From NCBI GenBank assembly GCA_963855995.1, contig OY979722.1, positions 4,464,001 to 4,528,000 on the forward strand: 64,000 nucleotides of DNA. The letters are read 5' to 3'. The notes below the pieces were generated by a model. The model was not told where the DNA came from. It was given only the letters and a program-made list of their open reading frames with translations, and made no database searches. The stretch is from Muricea muricata. Its lineage: Eukaryota; Cnidaria; Anthozoa; Malacalcyonacea; Plexauridae. A program made the position numbers and the translations under genes. Shown one piece after another: positions 43,232 to 62,755 of the stretch. How positions within the stretch are numbered: the first letter of the stretch is position 1; the number at the start of each line of letters is the position of its first letter.

Positions 43232-45795
43232 CTGCAATAGTTTTTAAGACTGTTAATATTAATCATCGTCATTTAAACTATTTCTCTTTCTTAAATGTAG
43301 GCAAAATAATTTGCTATTTCCATTATTTCTATTTCCATTAGCCAGACTTAGCAAAATAATTCTATACTTCTTTATATTTTACAATGTTACGTTAGGAATG
43401 TGCTTACAAGCAAAAATCGTTTCCGGTGTTATTTCCTTATTAGTGAATGACGGGATCATCCTGAGACAAGTGGATGTTAAGTTTTGACTTATGCAGCGAA
43501 ATATATAGCTCTTAAAGATGGGATAATTTATTAGTTATTTACTTCAATCGTGTGTGAAGTTTTAAATCGAGTTTATAGGCACGTTTTATTAATTTAGTAT
43601 TCGAGACAAGACCGGATGTAGGGAATTAAGTCTCAGACGGCGGCAAATTGCAACATTTTAAGCTGTGTATACAGTTCATATAATTTTGAACTAAGTTGAA
43701 AACAAAGAAATGAAAATCCAATAAAATATCAATGTACATGATGCATTAGATTTGAATAATAAAATTTGTATCTCATTGTGTCTAAAACATACAATATAAA
43801 TAGTTACTTAGTGATTGGCGAGAACGGTATTGTTACAAATACACACCAATGCATGGCTGACTTAAATGCTCTTGGATTATACTATGAAGGTATTTAGGCA
43901 AATCGTTAGTTAGGATTTTGTGTGTCGATCCACCGCAAACACGAATTATAGGAATTATATACATTACTTTCAACATTCCGCAGACAATACCGGAAAAAGT
44001 CATTGGGTATTGAAGTAGGCAAACAAAATCCTAGTTAATGTGTTATAAATAGCCATACTTGTCGACAAGTTTAGCTGGTAAACAACTTAAAGTACCTCAC
44101 TGATAATCGTATCTGCCACACGTCCCAACCAAGAAACATATATAGTTAAATTTTTTAATGATATAAATATACTTATACTCAAAAGAATATTTGTATTATA
44201 CTTGTGTTAGGAAAATATATTCTTTGAGGAAAACAGCACTCTCGAGCATTGCGTTCTGGGGGCAGGAATACTCTCTTGAAACTTGTTGAACAACTTGAAT
44301 TGCGTGCAATATATATCGGAACAGACATCCTCGACTTAAGAGTTACTCAAAAACCTGCAGAAGTAGGATAATTGAATCTGAACACACAAAACAAACGACA
44401 ATAAAAAATACTATAGCCCTTCATGATTACATATATTATATAATTATATTTAAGTATGTATATGTATATGTATATGTGTGACTATAATACATTTCATTAT
44501 ATGGTTATGGGTGTTTTACCGTAAACTAAATATGAAAAAACAAGATATGAAAAAATATGTAACGCTTGAAAAACGCGTGTTTCCCCGCTGGATGTATATG
44601 GTCTCTGTTAGTCACCACTCGAAAATAATATTCATATCTTCGCGCCACCGTGTAATATCCTCTACGTAAATAACCTTAGAATTATATTACTAATTATTTA
44701 TCTTATATATACATGCCCGCGCTTAATTTTTGCAATCAATGTATCGTATATGTCTGCGTTTTCTCCCCTGTACATTTCTTCCGTTCCAAGACGCTTCTTG
44801 TTCATATTACGTGTGAATTTCGTTCACGTGCAGTGACGAACCTTTGCCTTTCGATTCTTGTATTCTTTAAAAAAGAAAAAAAGACAAATTTGATTTGTAA
44901 AATCATACTATATTATCCCATTGCAAATGCTGGTATTTGATGGGCTACTCTGCTTGTTATATCTATTCCCCGATTGGTAGCGAGTAGCAAAACAATATTT
45001 TTTCTGGTGTACCGGTATATTTTTTCTCTCGATTTTTATGCCGCGATATAAAGTCGACTCGGGCTTCTCTCTCCAAGCTATCACGTACCACATAGAAATC
45101 TTGAGCTCGTAATCGATACTTCTGAATGCCTTATGTAGCTACACTATATATAATATTTTATTATCTCGCCCAAAATAAACCGTATACATATTTCCGAAAT
45201 GATCAAAACTACTTTACTGATATAAAGTATTGCAAAAACCATTCCGCATTCAAATTATACACTAGCGCCATTTGTAACTGAGCGTGCACCCTGCGTTTTC
45301 TTACGTGTTTGTTTTGTGTAATGAAACTTGATGTTTATTGGTCGAAACTTTCACGTTGCTGTGGACGGAATCAATGTTACTAAGGCCTGCCTTATACAAA
45401 GTCGAAATGCCGTGTAATTTTAAACAGCAATTTAACTGAAAAACTATTTGAAGAATACAAAAACTGTTTAAAATTCTTATATGTAGTTGTTTATTACCTT
45501 TCTGGTGCATGGTGCAAGTCATTTTGTGTGGCGAGTGAATACAAAATTTCACATTCTGTGCTGTAATTTATGCAATATAACTAATAGAAGACAATCAGCA
45601 ACCATCAATTTTCTCAGTATTGGGCAAGTACTTGGGTGATTAAATACACACATATTTACATATTTAGTCACACATAATGTATTTCTCAGATGGGGGTCAT
45701 GAAACAAAACAATATGGCCTCGTAGCCCACGGCTTAATATGTCAGTACGATTGTACGAAATAAACAAACAACAGAATTTATATACAGATACGTAC
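43232..45795. other. Stretch 3' of receptor gene 4
   Basis: The last coding exon of gene 4 should lie here. One good acceptor (CTACTTCTGCAG, minus strand, near 44372) opens only five codons before a stop; I cannot confirm it. A GCTACTCGC-type repeat end lies at about 44975. Otherwise nothing is recognised. Confidence 0.35.
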
Positions 45796-48566
45796 CCTCC
45801 AATTCTTAAACTAAGAGCAGTACCCTCGAAACGAGGTCGTTTCCCACCATTTTCCTCGCCGTCGGATGGTTCATGTGACAGTATTTGTGCATCATTTGTA
45901 TCATACAAACACCCTTCTCCACCACATTGCTCAGGTGAATGGCCACTTTCAACGTAATGATACCGATGTTCCATAACTTCTGCTGAACGATCATGCTGCA
46001 AAGGCTCTTCTGCTTGAGTTGGCTGTTGGCGCTCTTCATCGCCATTTGGTTGAGACGAAGGTCGTTCTCCACCATCTGCAGGCTGTATAGGTTGTTCACT
46101 ATCACCTCGCAGCTCGATATCATTCGACTGCAGAAGACTTTCTGCAACATTTTCGGGAAATTCCTGCAGAGGAATTTCTGGGTGTGCACCTTGACCTTGA
46201 TAACGTATGGACTTCTCACGAATTTTGCGAACCAACAGAAACACCAGTGCAGCTACCACTAGAGTCACCAACACCAAAAGAACCGACAGCAGGACATAAA
46301 CCGAGAATAGATCGTTCCCACCACTGCCGTGTTTTTGATTTTGGGTTGATCTACCTCGATATACAGTTGAACTAGACACGTTTGGAAGAGTTCTGGAATG
46401 CTTTATATAAATTGACGTTGGCGTTGGTCTCAATTCTGATGAAGAGTCAACCACTTTTGTTGGCTCTGGTTTCACTAAAAAATAAAATACGAAGGATTTG
46501 TATATTAGAGGTCTCCCATATCGACATTACAGACTTTAACTAGATATTTTTGTGACTTAATGATTTATTCGACGTCACTATCGGAGTTAGTAACGTCGAT
46601 TAAGCATAAATAGTGAACAGAACTGAAGCCAAACGACATAAAAATATGTGTCTGTATTTAAAAACAATCAAGGACAGAAGTGATGTCATGTCATGCTTAG
46701 CAGCACTGCATGTAGCATTAAAAGCCAAAACATTATCGGTAAACATACATATTTTAAAATACTGATAAAATTCAAGCATATGCAGGTGGCAGACAGCAGG
46801 TGGCTTCGACTTTGCTTAGCAACCTGTATTTAAACGAATTTGCTTAGTTTCTACAGGCCTAAAATGCTGAGCTGACTTTTAATAAACCAAATATTAAACT
46901 TACGTAAGAAATACGTTTGGGTGTTGGGTAAAATATTTAATGTGTATACAGTTATAGGCAGGGCAGACAGGATACAATCGTTGATTGCGAAGAAAAACAA
47001 TGATCCAAAGGCAAAACAGGTGACGTCAATTCCAATCTTAAAAGAAGCTGCTATATATTTGCATGTATATGTATTTTGGGAGCTAATCACTCGATCTTTA
47101 AATTAAAAGTTTCTGGTAAGTATACGAATGTGGTGAAGGTGGACTAAATATGACAATACATGTGGCAGATGTAGTTGAAACTGTCTAAACAGTTTGATGA
47201 CCTGAACTATCCCTCCCCTGCATGGAGCTGTTCGAATAATCACTTACAACAAGTTAATTTAATTTGTGGCAACAAATAAAAGTCAAGTTCAGTTTGTCAG
47301 TAACAGTACAAAAGTTTGTGTACGTAGGACTTAACATTTCTACGGAAAACGCATACACTATTCGTGATATTGCATCATGGCTATTGATTTCCCTGAAGCT
47401 TTTTTAAATTAGACAACTTTTACTCATTGCATTTTTATTCTTGATCAATAATTAAGCCCCGTACAGACAAGTTTTCTTTGACAAGTTTCTTGGCGAGTTC
47501 ACTTACGCGTTTGTAGGACGAACAAGTTTTCCTTCACAATTTGCCCTGACACTTGACAGGCTTTATTTGTTCTTGTGTACCCGAAAATTGACAATAATAT
47601 TTTTTCTTGACAACTCTTGGCGAGGCCGCATGAATTAAGTACGTAAGCAAAAATTCCCGTGTCAAGTGTTTCTTGTTGCACGTACACACGAGCAAGTTTC
47701 CTTGTCGAAAAGCTGGTACGACTAGCTTTTAAACCAGTCTCTTTGTCAAGGAAAAATTTTCAATTTTTTCGCGTACACACAAGCAAATAAAACATGTCAA
47801 GGGAAACTTGTCAAGGAAAACTTGCTCGTCTGTACTGGGCTTTATTGATGTTTTGGTGGTGGCTATAGAAATTAACCCACGCAATTAATCTTTCAACCGT
47901 ATATAGTACAAAGTGCGATTTTTAAAGACGTAACATATGAATACATTTCATCATCTTGATGTGCCATACTCGATACATTTTAATAACGAAATATTTTTAA
48001 AGGTACTTAAACTTAAATCAACATGCAAGAGCAACATAATTATAATAAATTAAGAACATTAAAGAAATTTCAAATCTGTTCAAGAAGTTTGTAATATGGT
48101 GTTTATATACACACATATATAATATGTCTACTATCTCACAGAAACATCTGATACAACAGAATATTTTCTTGTCACATTGTGTAAATGCTTGTACCACTCT
48201 AGTTTAGCGATCTACAACATGTTACGGGTGTCACTGAATTACGGGTGTCAACAACAGACACATGCATATATAGTCATAGATTACTAAGCCACTGGGAAAA
48301 GTGAAATACATTATAACATATCATAACTTACCACGACAAGACTCCTCGCATGGCTGTTTGTCAACTTCTGGCTGGTCATCACAGGTTGTCCAATGGCGTG
48401 GACATGAAGCACACGATCCAACTCCTGGTAACACCGTAATACTCCAATATTGTAGACCTTTAATACAATCTTCGGGTTTTGTTTGACTTTGTTTTGATTG
48501 TTTTGGTAACACGAGAAAATAAAAAAATATCGATAGAAAAATATTGACCATTTGACGAACCAACAT
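45796..48566 (-). CDS. TNFR-like single-CRD receptor, gene 4 (last exon unresolved)
   Basis: Exon 1 is 48332-48566: ATG 48566, M-L-V-R-Q, then a strong hydrophobic signal core (I-F-L-S-I-F-F-Y-F-L-V-L), then the cysteine domain, C-x16-C-x2-C-x6-C-x10-C-x3-C. Exon 2 is 45796-46474, joined in phase 1: stalk V-K-P-E-P-T-K, Ser/Thr-rich, then a membrane helix of about 25 residues (V-L-L-S-V-L-L-V-L-V onward) and a basic stop-transfer R-K-I-R-E-K. The tail is long (about 145 codons), acidic and Gln/Pro-rich. It has P-L-Q-E near its start, fitting the (P/S/A/T)-x-(Q/E)-E TRAF2 pattern, and P-I-Q-P-A-D, fitting P-x-Q-x-x-D. The exon ends L-S-L-R-I-G-G at a GTACGT donor in phase 2, the same place as in genes 1 and 2, so a final short exon is expected. 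Receptor/TRAF function is inferred. Confidence 0.7.
46904..47047 (-). CDS. Possible phase-1/phase-1 cassette exon in gene 4
   Basis: A 144-nt open stretch lies between a CAG acceptor and a strong GTAAGT donor. Both boundaries are phase 1, so it could be spliced between the two known exons of gene 4 without shifting the frame. It would add 48 residues, mainly hydrophobic (C-F-A-F-G-S-L-F-F-F-A-I). The acceptor lacks a good pyrimidine tract and no paralogue has it. It may be chance. Confidence 0.25.
47455..47841. mobile_element. 387-bp TTA-flanked MITE (PIF/Harbinger-like)
   Basis: Ends AGCCCCGTACAGACAAG and CTTGCTCGTCTGTACTGGGCT. TTA is present outside both ends (47452-47454, 47842-47844). 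The interior carries many CTTGACA/TGTCAAG motifs in both orientations. TTA duplications are typical of PIF/Harbinger. It lies in the intron of receptor gene 4. Confidence 0.7.
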
Positions 48567-51500
48567 GATGAGGGAATCTTTACCAAGAGAAGTTCTATCG
48601 TCCCGGATAGTTTGATCAAAATAACGAAGACAAACCCGCGTAGTTCGATAAAATGGACAACTAGTGACGTCACTGTACATATTGTGCTTAGTTCATCAAT
48701 TTTTTTAAAATCGATGACTTGAAATAAAGAAAGTCAAATAACACAATGGCCGATGAAATTAGTCGCCAGTATGTGTAATCGAAAACAGGATAATCCGATC
48801 TATTAATATACTAACGGTATTTTTGTTTTTGACAAACTTGACAAAGCAATCCGCTGACAATATATATAGGCAATATGTTTTACAGTGAAGCCAGGTGAAA
48901 CCGTCAATTTTGGTTCGGTCGTACGTTCACAATTACATCATAACTTTGTTTAATGCAGAATGTGTTGCAAAATATGTGGCACCTGCTAGAAACAGTGGGG
49001 TTTATTGAGTCTCCTGGTCACCTTGCTAAATATCGTGAGTATGGGGGTATTATGACAGCGAATACATCAAATATCCATGGTAGTACTTTGTAATATTATT
49101 CAGATATGTGTGGTCGCTGAAAATTCCCTCGAGCAATACTTTTACTAATACACTCCCGCTTGACGTCAGAGAACGTTAAGAATATTTGTTTTTCGCTATA
49201 GAAACAGAAAAAAACATAAATATAGCTAATTAAAACTCCAAACTTTCTGTACCCATACCTCCATACGTGATTTCCAAACTTATTTAACTGGTGTTCCCAA
49301 TTTGCGTCTTAGAGTTTGAGGTTGAAGGTTTTAGAGTTGAAGGCTTGCAAGGGACATTAAGAGCTTTTTGAATTGGCTGTACTTAAAAATTATTGTGCAT
49401 ATTTCCCATTTCGCTGTATTGACGATAGTACATCACATGCGACGATTTCGAAATGTAAATTAATTAAAAGGTACTGGAAGCCAAGCTGCCAATATGTTAT
49501 GTAAAAAAATTCCATCTAACTCTGGAAGACGAAACGAAAAAATGCTAGAATAAAGGAATCCTGCATGAAATTGTCTTCAAGATAAAACTGGCATTGTTTA
49601 TATACAGTCATTATTTACAAAAAGAATTATAACGCAATACGTTCACAAAGAACGTGCAATTGCCTGCAATGTATATTTGATATAGGCTTAGCAACAGTGG
49701 GTCGAGGAAGTGGGTGTGAGAAGTATATGCCTTAAACAGACAAACATGTCGCTCGCAAATAATTAAACAGTAGGTATCTTTCATATTTATGCTGGGATTA
49801 TTGTATGGGGTTATTGGACTAATCAATTTTTTTATCGAAGAAACTATTACGGTATAGAATCTCAGAATGACTAGTATCACTACGCATAGACGAAATCTTT
49901 ATTAGCACTGATGAAGCTGATGTTTCCACAAAATTATAGTCAGATTTATATTTACCATGCAAAAATACAAGGAACTTAAGTTGGTTAACTGTCTAAGACC
50001 AAACACAGAAAGCTTATTGGCAATGGGCAATAATAACTAAATCGCTTGACATTTCACAGTAAACCATCTCCACAGATGGCCAGATGGCAGATTATTGCTT
50101 ATTTTCACCTTTAACTCGAAAGTATATATGTAGTTGAAACAGCATCGCAATTAAATAGCTATTGCATGCACACTCACTATATAGTCGAAAACTCCCAAAA
50201 TAAAGTATATAAATATGCAGGCTTAATTTAGAAAATAGTTTAGATTTTTTAGACATTGGTCACACACTTTAATTAATTAGTCTTGAACGTCACCTGCACC
50301 ACACGAAATGTCGAAAGTTGGTAAGTTTGCTGTGTACGGCCATAGATCGCTAAATTAAATTCCTTTCGGGATATATTTCGCGGTCGTATTTAAAATTGGT
50401 AATTACATAATATCACACACAGTTACAAATTAGACAGAAGATTTTTTCAGCATACAATTAAAGAAAATTAAAACAGTAGCAAATAGTATTACTTATGAAT
50501 TACAAATTCATCTAAGACTTATATATCATCTATCATCATTTATTGAATTCAATTAAATAATGAACTCAAGATGAGTTCAATAAAACATGGCTGAATTTTA
50601 AAATTAAAAAAATTGAAGATTGGTCATGGATAGACAGACTATACAGATGAAATCTGACAATCTAAGTTTCCTTCATTATTCCCTGATTAATGCTCTATCG
50701 CAAATATAAGTTCAGGAAACAAGATGCCTGATAAATTTTCGTATTTTTACAAGCCATTTTTACACGCCGGACACGCAGTTATGAAAACTGATGCATTTTA
50801 AAACAAGTACAGGCGTAAATGCTGTATTAGAGAGGTTCAGATTTGGCTTCCAATACCTCTACCGCTGCCTTAATCTATCTTTCCTACAGTCAGAATATAT
50901 TTATTTTTTCAAAATGGCTCCATTTTTGACCTTGGATTTAAAACCTTGACGTGCCAAACCTTGAAAAGACGCGGATTTCAAAATACTAAATCAGTACTGA
51001 ACCCTGAACGAGACACCAAAAGTTTCCGTTTTGTTCACTTATTGTAAAATTTCGATGACATGCAATCGCAACAGTGTAAAAGCATTTAGGTTAATTGCTC
51101 GAAAATGTATTGAATTATAATAAAAAATTATTATAAAAGAATTGATATATCAATAATATTATCGTTTTTCTAAAACTTTAGGCGATGTGACATATATGCA
51201 TAAAGTTTAATTATGTTGAGTTGAGTTTTTTATCGGGAAAAAGTGAAAATCATATACACACATACATGCTTATGTGGACTTATAAATATAAGTTCTAAAA
51301 TAGCTTAAATTTTATAACTGTTAGTCATATTACTTATTTTGTCTTGACGCCTCCGATGATAGCACACGGGGGTCTAAAACCACCTAGAGTTTGTGCGTGC
51401 GTAGATACATGTTTACGGTCATGACATGTCGCCTCAATATTTTAAATTAAATATCCACGATGCGGTTTAATATAATCGGTAATTAAATACATGTATACAC

Positions 51501-51864
51501 TGCCGCTTATTCGTTTAAACGGCTATTTTAATTTCAATTTGGACAAGTATTTTTGGTGGTAGAACCACGGTCAAACACAATTGAGGAAAATTAATTCAAA
51601 ATTATATCATCAAACAGTAGCAAATTCCAAATTACAGACACATAAATTCATCTACAAACTGTCACATGAATGATCTATTAAGAATTATTGATTTCATTGA
51701 TGACATTTTGGAAGTTTAATAGACATTGAGGTTCAATATATAAAACTTGTCAAAATCAAAATAAAACCTGGTTATTTTGGCATTCACATATTGCATATGT
51801 TTGTATTCCGGGTCGAACAAATGCGATAATTTCAGAGAATATCCTAGATGTCCTGACTTTTGAA
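48567..51864. other. Noncoding stretch upstream of receptor gene 4
   Basis: Contains a short deleted copy (49905-49940) of the foldback-element end seen at 31370-31440. No gene is recognised. The promoter of gene 4 should lie in the first few hundred bases. Confidence 0.4.
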
Positions 51865-52825
51865 ATGTTATACGGCAAATATTATGAGATAAACGGATTA
51901 AAAATTTGCTTAGACAGCTACACAAAATTGGTTTCCGATCCGGATATATAGACCGGACAAACATTGATGTACGGACATGCAAGTACAGACATGAATACGT
52001 AGTTCTAGAATTAAAACAGTTCTAGAAGAAAGAAATTTTACTGTTAAGTCTACAGGGCAAAGGAAAGGAAATAACAACCCATTTTGCAATTTCCTGTGTA
52101 GTTGAAACCTGTACAAACAATTTCTCAATGCTGTACTGTATATGCGTGAACGAACTAAAAGTTTCACCAACAAATTTGAAGTTAGCAAGGAATCACAAAA
52201 TTAGTAAGAAGGAATCACAAAATTAGTAAGAAGGAATCACAAAATTAGTAAGAAAAAATTACAAGACATTCTAGACCGGAAAGAGTGGGGACACTTAATC
52301 AATGGAAAATCAAACACTGACAAACAAACGCTAAGTGACAACTTAAAGAGCCGGAAATCTTTACAAATACATTAATACATTGGTTTCAAAATTTAAAAAC
52401 TGTTCGAGAAGACGGGCGACAACTGTATGGGCCATTTCACAATTTCCTGTGCACTTAAGAACTATAAACATATAGAAAATATTGTTGAATCATTGATTTT
52501 GGTTTTGTTTAGTTTGTATAATGATTATCAAGTTTCGACATTTTCGAAACACTTCAATGTTATAGGGCAAATATTATGAGATAAACGGATTAAAAATTTG
52601 CTTGAACAGCTACACAAAATTGGTTTTCCTAAACATTGATGTACAGACATGCGAGTATAGATACAATATTACAGTATTTTAAAACAGATCTAGCAGAGAG
52701 AATTTTTACTGTTATTCTGTTAAGTCTAAAGGGCAAAGGAAAGGAAATAACAACCCATTTTGCAATTTCCTGTGTAGTTGAAAGCTGTACAAATAATTTC
52801 TCAATTTATATACTGATATCTCGAA
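51865..52825. repeat. Direct repeat pair, ~270 bp, spaced ~690 bp
   Basis: Segments 51865-52135 and 52554-52805 share GGCAAATATTATGAGATAAA, AGGGCAAAGGAAAGGAAATA and CAACCCATTTTGCAATTTCC in the same order. Confidence 0.8.
52188..52256. repeat. Short tandem repeat, ~22-bp unit, three copies
   Basis: The unit AGGAATCACAAAATTAGTAA is repeated three times with minor end variation, inside the spacer of the larger direct repeat. Confidence 0.9.
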
Positions 52826-54083
52826 ACACTTATATAACCAAATTATTTCGAGAAATAACAAATTATACTATTTTAAAGAACCCCATATCCATTTATATTC
52901 ATTAGTTTAATTAACCGTTCTTTAAATCCATATACATTCATTAGAATATACCCAATCTGATAAGGGTATAAAAATATAATTACCAAACAAATGGCACAAT
53001 TTTTGCCTGTAGTCAACTATAACGATCATTAACATGCCAAACAACTCACACACACGATATTTGATAGACATTAAACTCAATACCACATTACCACTCATAC
53101 CTATAGTATCATTATCTATAATTATAGAAAAAGATCTCGACAAATCGCAGTTTAAATTGTGTTTATATATGCCTGAATATTTCCCACACAGTCTTTGGTA
53201 TGAATTCTCTCTAGCTGCAAAGAAAAAATTTCGAAAAAAATTCGAATCCTTTTACCGCCTATCTGGCGAATTGTACCTAAACGTTTTCTATGTGGGATCT
53301 GTATTCAACCTTCTTGTTACAAGAAACATAAAATCATGGTTTTAGGCATTTGATCCTGCTAGTCACTTCATCGCTATGAAAGGTCATCAAACTCTGCATA
53401 ACTTTGTATGAAAATAATTCTATTCCCACTGTACAAAATGTTAAAGTTTCAAATATGTAAACGCTGTATGAACTCCCCACGTCCCACCCACAAGAAACAG
53501 GGTATATAGACTTTATTTCGTTCAGAATGCCTTCGTCTACAAGCGTTATTTTTCTATATCCTCTTTCGTTTATCCGCCATGTTTGACCATACACAGCTTG
53601 CTACTGTACGTGCTCGTCGAAAAATCTAATTCCACGAGTCAATTCCGAGTCCTTCACACTACAAACGATGTGCCCAATAATATAGTGTCACAAACATTTG
53701 CTGGCAATGTATTCTTACAATCGCTGTAAGAATAGGAACTGTACCAGTTGACTTAACAGACTTAGAAAATCGCGATAAAAAAAAGAAGCGTCTTGTCTGG
53801 CTGTGCAAAAGACGAGCACCGAGAACGAAATGATCATGGTGCCAATTTGTCAACCGTTATGTGTAACAGTTTTGCAACCTTTTAGTGTGATGGCGCATTA
53901 CTCCTCAGTTTAAGCTGAGCTACATCTCATCAGTCCAGTTTTCACGGCAGCTGCTACGGTTGGTATATGGGTGTAACCCTCCATCGCCCATGCCTCAACT
54001 GGCTGGCACTGCTGAACTGCCCTTCACTTACTGTACCTTCAGGTGATAAAGCACCAGCTCCTTGACAACATATACTGGTTACA
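52826..54083. other. Stretch 3' of CCNDBP1 homologue
   Basis: The 3' UTR of the gene at 54084-60689 should begin here on the minus strand. An open frame at 53034-53345 (+) has no supporting feature. A repeat-like block (CTCAACTGGCTGGCACTGCT, about 53995) is unassigned. Confidence 0.35.
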
Positions 54084-60689
<6,606 letters not shown>

Positions 60690-60779
60690 GTTTATTATGA
60701 ACATGCATCACGCGGGAACATCCCGAAACCCGCGGGATAGTCACGAAGCGAAAATGACATGTAAGATATAACGTGCATG

Positions 60780-62165
60780 TGCATCTTTAACAAAAAAGTT
60801 CGCAACTGTCTTCAGAAAGATTTGAATTATACTAAACTGGTAATTCACACCAATGCAAATTTATTAATTAATTTTAAGCAAAAAAGTTATTAACCATTAG
60901 TACTAGACCATTCGTTCATGCTTAATCATGAGAAGTAAATTATTGACTATAACCAATTTTTTACTTCATTTCAAGCAAAAAAGTTCACAACTGCCTTAAT
61001 TCAGCGAGATTTGAACCATGCTAACTGGTAATTCACACCAAAGCCTTTACCACCAGAACTCTCGTTCATTGTTAACCATGAGAAGTGAATTACTGACTAT
61101 AACCAATTTTTAACTTCATTTTAAGCAAAAAAGTTCACAACTGTCTTAATTCAGGTAGGGTTGCTGCTGATGCATGAACGAGATGCCCAGTGGCTGGGAC
61201 TTTGTCGTGAAGTGTTTTGGAAAAATGCTTTGTCTTGAAATAAAGAAAAGCGCTGGTTTCATCAATAATTTTGTAGAGATTTAGCCAGTGGTCCACTGGT
61301 ACAGGATTTGATGCAAATTTCCTCTAAACTACCAGTTAGGTTTGTTGCCTTACTTAATTGATCTTACACGCCCAAGCGTGAACGAGTGGTCCAGTGTTAA
61401 AGGCTTTTCTGTAAATTACCGATGGGTCATGTTCAAATCAACGATAGGGGCTTTGGTGGTGTCGTGGTAAGACCACCTCTAAGGTTCCGAGTTCGATTCC
61501 CAATAAGGTAGACTTTCGAACCCAGTCCTCATGTGAAAAGATTATAGTCAACGCTTTTCCGAAAGTCGTGGGTTTTCTCCGTGTGCTCCGGTTTCCTTCC
61601 TCAGAGAATGTTGAAATGAGTTAAAAAGCCTGAGTTGCCTGAGATGAGTTAAAAAAATGATTAAAGTAAAAGAATGTGTGAATGCATGTGTGAATGAGTG
61701 GTGCTGTGGTAAAGCTTTTTGTGTGAATTTTCAGTTGGTCTGGTTCAAATCTCGCTGGTAGTGGCGAACTGAAATTAAAAATTGGTTAAATACTGTAATT
61801 TACTTCTCTTACTGAAGCATAAACGAATGGCATGGTAGGAAACGCGTTAGTGTGGATTACCAGTTAGCGTTGGTCAAATCTCGCTGAAGACAGATGCGAA
61901 CTTAAAATGAAGTAAAAATTGATTGAAGTCAATAATTTACACCATCTTCTTGTGTGTGAACGAGTGGTGCAGCAGTAAAGGCCTTGGTTTGTATTACAAG
62001 TTGGTCTGGTTCCAACCTTACTGAAGACAGCGCGAAAATTTTTGCTTGAAATGAAGTTAAATATTGGTTAAAGTCAATAATTTACGTTTCGTGCTCAAGC
62101 ATGAGCGAGTGCCCTAGTTGTAAAGGTTTTGATTTGAATTACCAGTTAGCATGGTCCAAATCTCG
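60780..62165. repeat. Cluster of related tRNA-like repeat units
   Basis: About eight units of roughly 130-150 bp share CGAGTGGTGCAGTAGTAAAG-like, AATTACCAGTTAGCATGGTT-like, TCAAATCTCGCTGAAGACAG and AGTTAAAAATTGGTTAAAGT blocks. Units from about 61690 onward have A-box- and B-box-like sequence (GGTTCAAATC). Those at 60780-61160 lie in a similar order but are more decayed. SINE-like origin is inferred. Confidence 0.5.
61446..61680 (+). mobile_element. tRNA-headed SINE
   Basis: The head GGTGTCGTGGTAAGACCACC (A-box-like) and GAGTTCGATTCCC (B box) give a tRNA-like pol III promoter. The body has GTGGGTTTTCTCCGTGTGCT followed by CCGGTTTCCTTCC, a block recalling conserved SINE central domains in invertebrates. 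The tail repeats GATGAGTTAAAAA. It is not a functional tRNA gene: no acceptor stem closure. Confidence 0.65.
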
Positions 62166-62183
62166 CTGGAGCACAGTCGTAAC

Positions 62184-62755
62184 ATGCCTTAAAGGCGTTG
62201 TTACACTATGCAACTTGTCCCGCAATTTTGTTGGGACATAAGGTGCAAGCGAAATTTCAAGGTGTAACATGCCTCGCAATTCAATAAAGTCAAGCAACAT
62301 TTTTGTTGCAATTTGCAAGAAGCACTGCACGAGGTAGAACGCATTTTTTAGCCATTGCACAGTGTAACATCCCTCTAGCAACTTGTGTAGCAATACTTCT
62401 AATAAAGCAGCCAGGAAAACTCGCTTTTTAGGGACTGGTCATAAAGTATGGGGGGGGGGGCTATAAAAATTTAATTATTAAAAGCTAATTTTGTGTGGCC
62501 CACCCCTGATTTTCCTACAAAATATACATGACCCACCTCCTATTTGGCACTAGAAATCCTTAAATATCCTCCCAGTATATCCTTAAAATTTTCATGACCC
62601 ACCCCTTTTTGTGACTTGAAAAATTCATGACCCACCCACCCCCCCCCCCCCCCATACTTTATGACCAGTCCCTTAAATTAAAAATAGCTTTCAGTCTCTA
62701 ATGAAGGTAGCGTGCAAGAAAAGTTGCGTTGCACAGTGTAATATCCCTGATCATG
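62184..62755. mobile_element. Diverged MITE with TTACACTRTGCAAC ends
   Basis: Left GTTGTTACACTATGCAACTT and right (reverse complement) GGATATTACACTGTGCAACG. A similar AGTGTAACATCC motif occurs internally. The element is interrupted by the TTA-flanked MITE at 62431-62672. Confidence 0.5.
62431..62672. mobile_element. 242-bp TTA-flanked MITE with poly-G/C arms
   Basis: Ends GGGACTGGTCATAAAGTATG and CATACTTTATGACCAGTCCC, each followed inward by a G or C run. TTA duplication at 62428-62430 and 62673-62675. The interior repeats CATGACCCACC. Fits a PIF/Harbinger-type non-autonomous element, nested in the repeat above. Confidence 0.8.

Noticed and set aside
45549-45795. Extension of gene 4 past the GTACGT donor
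   Set aside because: The frame stays open but composition changes to unrelated sequence, and genes 1 and 2 end or splice at the equivalent R-I-G-G or N-G-G-R site.
53034-53345. 103-codon plus-strand frame
   Set aside because: No domain, no splice signals and no repeat support; AT-rich sequence gives such frames by chance.
62139-62393. 84-codon minus-strand frame
   Set aside because: Lies wholly within the TTACACTRTGCAAC-ended repeat; no protein features.
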